Both the position numbers and the translations under genes were made by a program. A stretch of DNA of 8,137 bases from Desulfurobacteriaceae bacterium (GTDB lineage Bacteria; Aquificota; Aquificia; Desulfurobacteriales; Desulfurobacteriaceae): assembly GCA_027064485.1 (NCBI GenBank), contig JAMOPR010000037.1, forward strand, positions 1 to 8,137, written 5' to 3'. Below are positions 5,619 through 8,137 of this stretch, in pieces. The first letter of the stretch is position 1. Every line of letters starts with the position of its first letter. The notes beneath the pieces are model-generated. The model was not told where the DNA came from. It was given only the letters and a program-made list of their open reading frames with translations, and searched no databases.

Positions 5619-7475
5619 TTGATACTTGAAAAGGTCAACTCCCCGGATGATTTAAAAAAACTTTCTACAGAGGAACTCAAAAAACTCGCTGAAGAAGTAA
5701 GACAATTTATAATAAGCGTAGTAGAAAAAACGGGAGGGCATTTAGCTTCTTCCTTGGGTGTTGTTGAATTGACTATAGCTCTTCTTAAAGTTTTTTCACC
5801 ACCTAAAGATGAAATAGTGTGGGACGTAGGTCACCAATCTTATCCATACAAGATTCTAACCGATAGAAAAGAAAAGTTTCATACCTTGAGGCAATTTGGA
5901 GGTATATCCGGATTTCCTTCTATTAAGGAAAGCATTTACGATGCTTTTGGCGTCGGTCACAGTTCTACCTCCATCTCAGCCGCATTAGGAATAAAAGTAG
6001 CCAAAAGGCTCAAAGGTGAAGAAGGTCACGTTATAGCCGTTATCGGAGACGGTGCCTTAACTGCCGGAGAAGCCTACGAAGGGCTAAACAATGCAGGGCA
6101 ATTAAAAGAAGACCTGATAGTTATTCTTAACGATAACGAAATGTCCATATCAAAAAACATAGGAGCGATTTCTAACTACCTGACAAAGGTTGCTACAGGC
6201 GAAAACTTAAGAAAAGCAAAAGAAAGACTTGAAGAAATTGCCAGGAAAATATTTGGAGAAAAAGTATTCAAAACTTTAAAACGTGTTGAAGATTTAATTG
6301 TAAAAGGATTATTTCCGCCCGGAATGCTTTTTGAAGAATTGGGATTCCGTTATATTGGTCCTATAGATGGACACGATTTAGAAACTCTTATCGTTACTCT
6401 TAACAACGTTTCTAAACTTAAAGGTCCTACTCTCGTTCACGTTATAACGAAAAAAGGAAAGGGTTACAAACCTGCGGAAGAAAAACCTGAAAAGTTTCAC
6501 GGCGTTTCTCCGAAAATTTTAAAAAAGGAGAATGACAGCCAACCTTCCTATACTGAAGTGTTTTCAAAGACTTTAATAGACATAGCCGCCAAAGATGAAA
6601 AGATTGTTGCCATCACCGCTGCAATGCCTTCGGGAACTGGACTCGACAGATTTAAAAAGACATTTCCGAACAGATATTTTGATGTAGGTATAGCAGAACA
6701 GCACGCCGTTACGTTTGCCGCCGGACTGGCTAAAGAGGGATTAAAACCTGTTGTAGCAATATATTCAACTTTTTTGCAGAGAGCTTACGACCAAATAGTT
6801 CACGACGTAGCACTTCAAGAACTCCCGGTTGTTTTTGCAATCGATAGGGCAGGACTGGTAGGAGAAGACGGTGCTACTCATCACGGAGTTTTTGACCTAT
6901 CTTACCTTCGCCATATTCCCAATATGGTAGTTGCTGCGCCGAAAGACGAAGAGGAACTACGTCACCTTTTATATACGGCTGTAAAAAGTAATAGACCTTT
7001 CGCAGTTCGCTATCCGAGAGGAAAAGGATACGGTATAAAGATAAGAGAACCCCTTAAGGAGATTCCGATAGGCAGTTGGGAAATTCTAAAAGAAGGGAAA
7101 GATTTAGCAATTCTTGCAACAGGCTGGACCGTTTATCAAGCTCTTAAGGCTGCCGATAAACTTGAAGAAGAAGACATAAAAGTCTGCGTAGTTAATGCAC
7201 GATTTATTAAACCGTTAGACAAAAAACTACTACAGAAACTTGCTGAAAAGTTCTCTACGTTTCTAACCGTTGAAGAAAACGTGATAAAAGGAGGATTTGG
7301 TTCTGCTGTTGATGAGTTCTTTTCAGATAGAGAAAAAGTAAAAGTTTTTAATTTGGGAATTCCTGATAAGTTCATAGAACACGGCAATCAAAATTTGCTG
7401 AGAAAGTTAGTTGGGATAGACAGTGAAGGTATATACAACAAAGTAAAGAAAGTTTTAAAAATAGTTAATGTCTAA
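5619..7475 (+). CDS. dxs: 1-deoxy-D-xylulose-5-phosphate synthase
   Basis: A thiamine-diphosphate enzyme that condenses pyruvate with glyceraldehyde 3-phosphate to give 1-deoxy-D-xylulose 5-phosphate, the entry step of the MEP isoprenoid pathway. At 618 residues it is full length. Landmarks in order are GGHLASSLGVVEL from 39, WDVGHQSYPYKIL at 68-80, GVGHSSTSIS at 111-120, the thiamine-diphosphate motif from GDGALTAG at 143 to NDN at 171-173 (Asp144 and Asn173 as Mg ligands), the pyrimidine-domain DVGIAEQHAVTFAAGLA with catalytic Glu360, DRAGLVGEDGATHHG at 409-423, and YPRGKG at 465-470. The C-terminal transketolase domain (about 490-610) is intact. It uses a TTG start, which may moderate translation. 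With the prenyl synthase just upstream it forms a short isoprenoid unit. Its last 11 bp overlap the convergent lipoprotein gene. Confidence 0.98.
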   Translation: MILEKVNSPDDLKKLSTEELKKLAEEVRQFIISVVEKTGGHLASSLGVVELTIALLKVFSPPKDEIVWDVGHQSYPYKILTDRKEKFHTLRQFGGISGFPSIKESIYDAFGVGHSSTSISAALGIKVAKRLKGEEGHVIAVIGDGALTAGEAYEGLNNAGQLKEDLIVILNDNEMSISKNIGAISNYLTKVATGENLRKAKERLEEIARKIFGEKVFKTLKRVEDLIVKGLFPPGMLFEELGFRYIGPIDGHDLETLIVTLNNVSKLKGPTLVHVITKKGKGYKPAEEKPEKFHGVSPKILKKENDSQPSYTEVFSKTLIDIAAKDEKIVAITAAMPSGTGLDRFKKTFPNRYFDVGIAEQHAVTFAAGLAKEGLKPVVAIYSTFLQRAYDQIVHDVALQELPVVFAIDRAGLVGEDGATHHGVFDLSYLRHIPNMVVAAPKDEEELRHLLYTAVKSNRPFAVRYPRGKGYGIKIREPLKEIPIGSWEILKEGKDLAILATGWTVYQALKAADKLEEEDIKVCVVNARFIKPLDKKLLQKLAEKFSTFLTVEENVIKGGFGSAVDEFFSDREKVKVFNLGIPDKFIEHGNQNLLRKLVGIDSEGIYNKVKKVLKIVNV

Positions 7476-7857
7476 CTACTTCACACTTTTCTACCTCTAT
7501 GTAGGGAAAGTAAAACCTGCTTATACGAACGTATCCTACAACTTTCACCTTTTTTCCAATGAATCTACTCAAATCTTGCGTATCATCGTGAACGTAAATG
7601 CATCCAGATTTATCGCACAGTAAAGGGTCATCTGCCCCAAATGGAGGAAACTGGTCTTGCACTCTTTTGTTGGTTAACACACCTATAAGCCTTACGTAAC
7701 ATCCGTAAAAGCTGTCAGGATGAGCTGCTACAAGCCCGGCAGGATAGGTAATTGTATAGTCCTTTTTCGTAGTAGCACAGCTAACAAAGGAAAGAATTGA
7801 GAAGGCTACCAAGAGCATCAAGGGAATACTTCCTTTGAACCTCTCTTCTAATTTCAT
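7465..7857 (-). CDS. 130-residue lipoprotein with an OB-fold-like core
   Basis: The N-terminus (basic and acidic first 11 residues, hydrophobic 12-25, then FVSC) is a lipoprotein signal peptide with lipidated Cys27, so the mature domain of about 100 residues is membrane-anchored on the periplasmic side or at the outer membrane. The core alternates beta strands: YVRLIGVLTNKR at 54-65, GCIYVHDD at 85-92, then GKKVKVVGYVRIS at 101-113 and FPYIEVEKCEVV at 117-128. The pattern 'V.L.G.L ... G..V.V.GYV ... PYIEV....V' resembles small OB-fold domains of the tRNA_anti-like/BOF type. Cys53, Cys81, Cys86 and Cys125 could form disulfides; the 81-86 pair is not a CXXC. The ATG has GGAGG (CCTCC at 7865-7869 on the + strand) seven bases upstream. 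I cannot name its function; the fold call is tentative. Confidence 0.85.
   Translation of the reverse strand: MKLEERFKGSIPLMLLVAFSILSFVSCATTKKDYTITYPAGLVAAHPDSFYGCYVRLIGVLTNKRVQDQFPPFGADDPLLCDKSGCIYVHDDTQDLSRFIGKKVKVVGYVRISRFYFPYIEVEKCEVVRH
7486..7510. other. imperfect inverted repeat just past the dxs stop
   Basis: CTTTTCTAC at 7486-7494 can pair with GTAGGGAAAG at 7501-7510 around a six-base loop, with one bulged G and one G-T pair. It begins 11 bases after the dxs stop, where a terminator would be expected, but no T-tract follows on the + strand and the bases also encode the end of the convergent lipoprotein. Function is uncertain. Confidence 0.2.
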
Positions 7858-8137
7858 CCTTATTCCTCCTTTGATTACTTAAAAGTTTTTCAACACCTTC
7901 GGCAATAGATTGTGGATTGGCTTCAACGCATATTCCAGTTTTTGGAGTAACTATTTCGGGCAGCACTCCAACATTTGTAGCAACAACAGGAATGCCACAG
8001 CTCATAAACTCTAAAGGGACTCTTGCTATCATCTCAGAACCTTTTGACGGAACAACGGCAATATCGCAGGCAGACATATAATCGGCGATAGAAGGAACTC
8101 TTTCTGTTATAAAGAAAATGTCATTTTTTACACCTAA
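7781..8137 (-). CDS. GT4-family glycosyltransferase, C-terminal part (5' partial)
   Basis: The frame is open to the right edge of the window, giving 118 residues. The Met at 8077 is internal, because the in-frame residues before it (LGVKNDIFFITERVPSIADY) continue the fold: the sequence runs '..V.F......IADYMSACDIAVVPSKGSE'. This is the nucleotide-sugar-binding C-terminal Rossmann domain of GT4 (glycosyl transferases group 1). The EX7E signature is present in SEMIARVPLE, followed by FMSCGIPVVATNVGVLPEIV and a G-C/V-EAN region and a helical tail ending LNSFLC. Such enzymes transfer sugars from activated donors to polysaccharide, lipid or protein acceptors in the cytoplasm or at the inner membrane. 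Donor and acceptor cannot be told. The gene overlaps the following lipoprotein gene by 77 bp, suggesting coupled translation. Confidence 0.92.
   Translation of the reverse strand, partial: LGVKNDIFFITERVPSIADYMSACDIAVVPSKGSEMIARVPLEFMSCGIPVVATNVGVLPEIVTPKTGICVEANPQSIAEGVEKLLSNQRRNKDEIRREVQRKYSLDALGSLLNSFLC
7865..7869 (-). promoter_or_regulatory. ribosome binding site of the lipoprotein inside the glycosyltransferase gene
   Basis: On the minus strand the sequence AAAGGAGGAATAAGG precedes ATG. GGAGG is ideal and its spacing is seven bases, fixing the lipoprotein start at 7857 even though this places 77 bp of the gene within the upstream glycosyltransferase frame. Confidence 0.8.

Noticed and set aside
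5599..5622. Seven-codon frame from ATG 5599 to a TGA overlapping the dxs start, as a leader peptide
   Set aside because: The upstream ribosome site is poor, the codons contain the dxs Shine-Dalgarno itself, and there is no attenuator-like hairpin, so chance is the simpler reading.
8075..8077. ATG at 8077 as the start of the glycosyltransferase
   Set aside because: The frame continues upstream to the window edge with sequence that fits the GT4 domain, and the conserved domain would be cut in half by starting here.

Overview
The window looks like chromosome from a low-GC, probably thermophilic, anaerobic chemolithotrophic bacterium. The proteins are rich in Lys, Glu and Ile, the Shine-Dalgarno sites are strong (GGAGG type), genes are tightly packed, and two c-type cytochromes carry 36 haem motifs between them. 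My best guess is a member of the Aquificota (Desulfurobacterium/Thermovibrio-like). This rests on protein style and composition, not on a marker gene.

Left part (1-4609, + strand): a cytochrome operon. It opens with the C-terminal end of a beta-propeller (NHL-like) protein whose stop codon overlaps the start of a 999-residue secreted cytochrome with 28 CXXCH haem motifs. Next come an unlisted-size gene for a 49-residue single-pass membrane protein and an eight-haem lipoprotein cytochrome that starts at a GTG. Nearly all cysteines are haem ligands or lie in a signal peptide, and both cytochromes have enough extra histidines for bis-histidine ligation. The set looks like a respiratory or extracellular electron-transfer module: a propeller partner, a large soluble haem chain, a membrane peptide and a lipid-anchored cytochrome. 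The electron donor and acceptor cannot be read from the sequence.

The 28-haem protein is the most interesting item. Its haems follow a four-step A-B-C-D pattern repeated about seven times, each haem type having its own flanking histidine. The chain begins in mid-pattern (B-C-D) and ends on an isolated A, so head-to-tail contact of two copies would rebuild a full module.

Middle part (4714-7475, + strand): two isoprenoid genes 20 bp apart, a polyprenyl diphosphate synthase of the IspA family and 1-deoxy-D-xylulose-5-phosphate synthase (Dxs, TTG start). They supply prenyl precursors, for example for quinone side chains. The 104-bp gap before them (4610-4713) is the largest non-coding stretch; it holds two inverted repeats and no promoter that I can call with confidence.

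Right part (7465-8137, - strand): a convergent pair, the C-terminal part of a GT4-type glycosyltransferase followed by a 130-residue lipoprotein with an OB-fold-like core. These two overlap by 77 bp in different frames, and the lipoprotein gene overlaps the end of dxs by 11 bp. I saw no tRNA, rRNA, CRISPR array, insertion sequence or attachment site.
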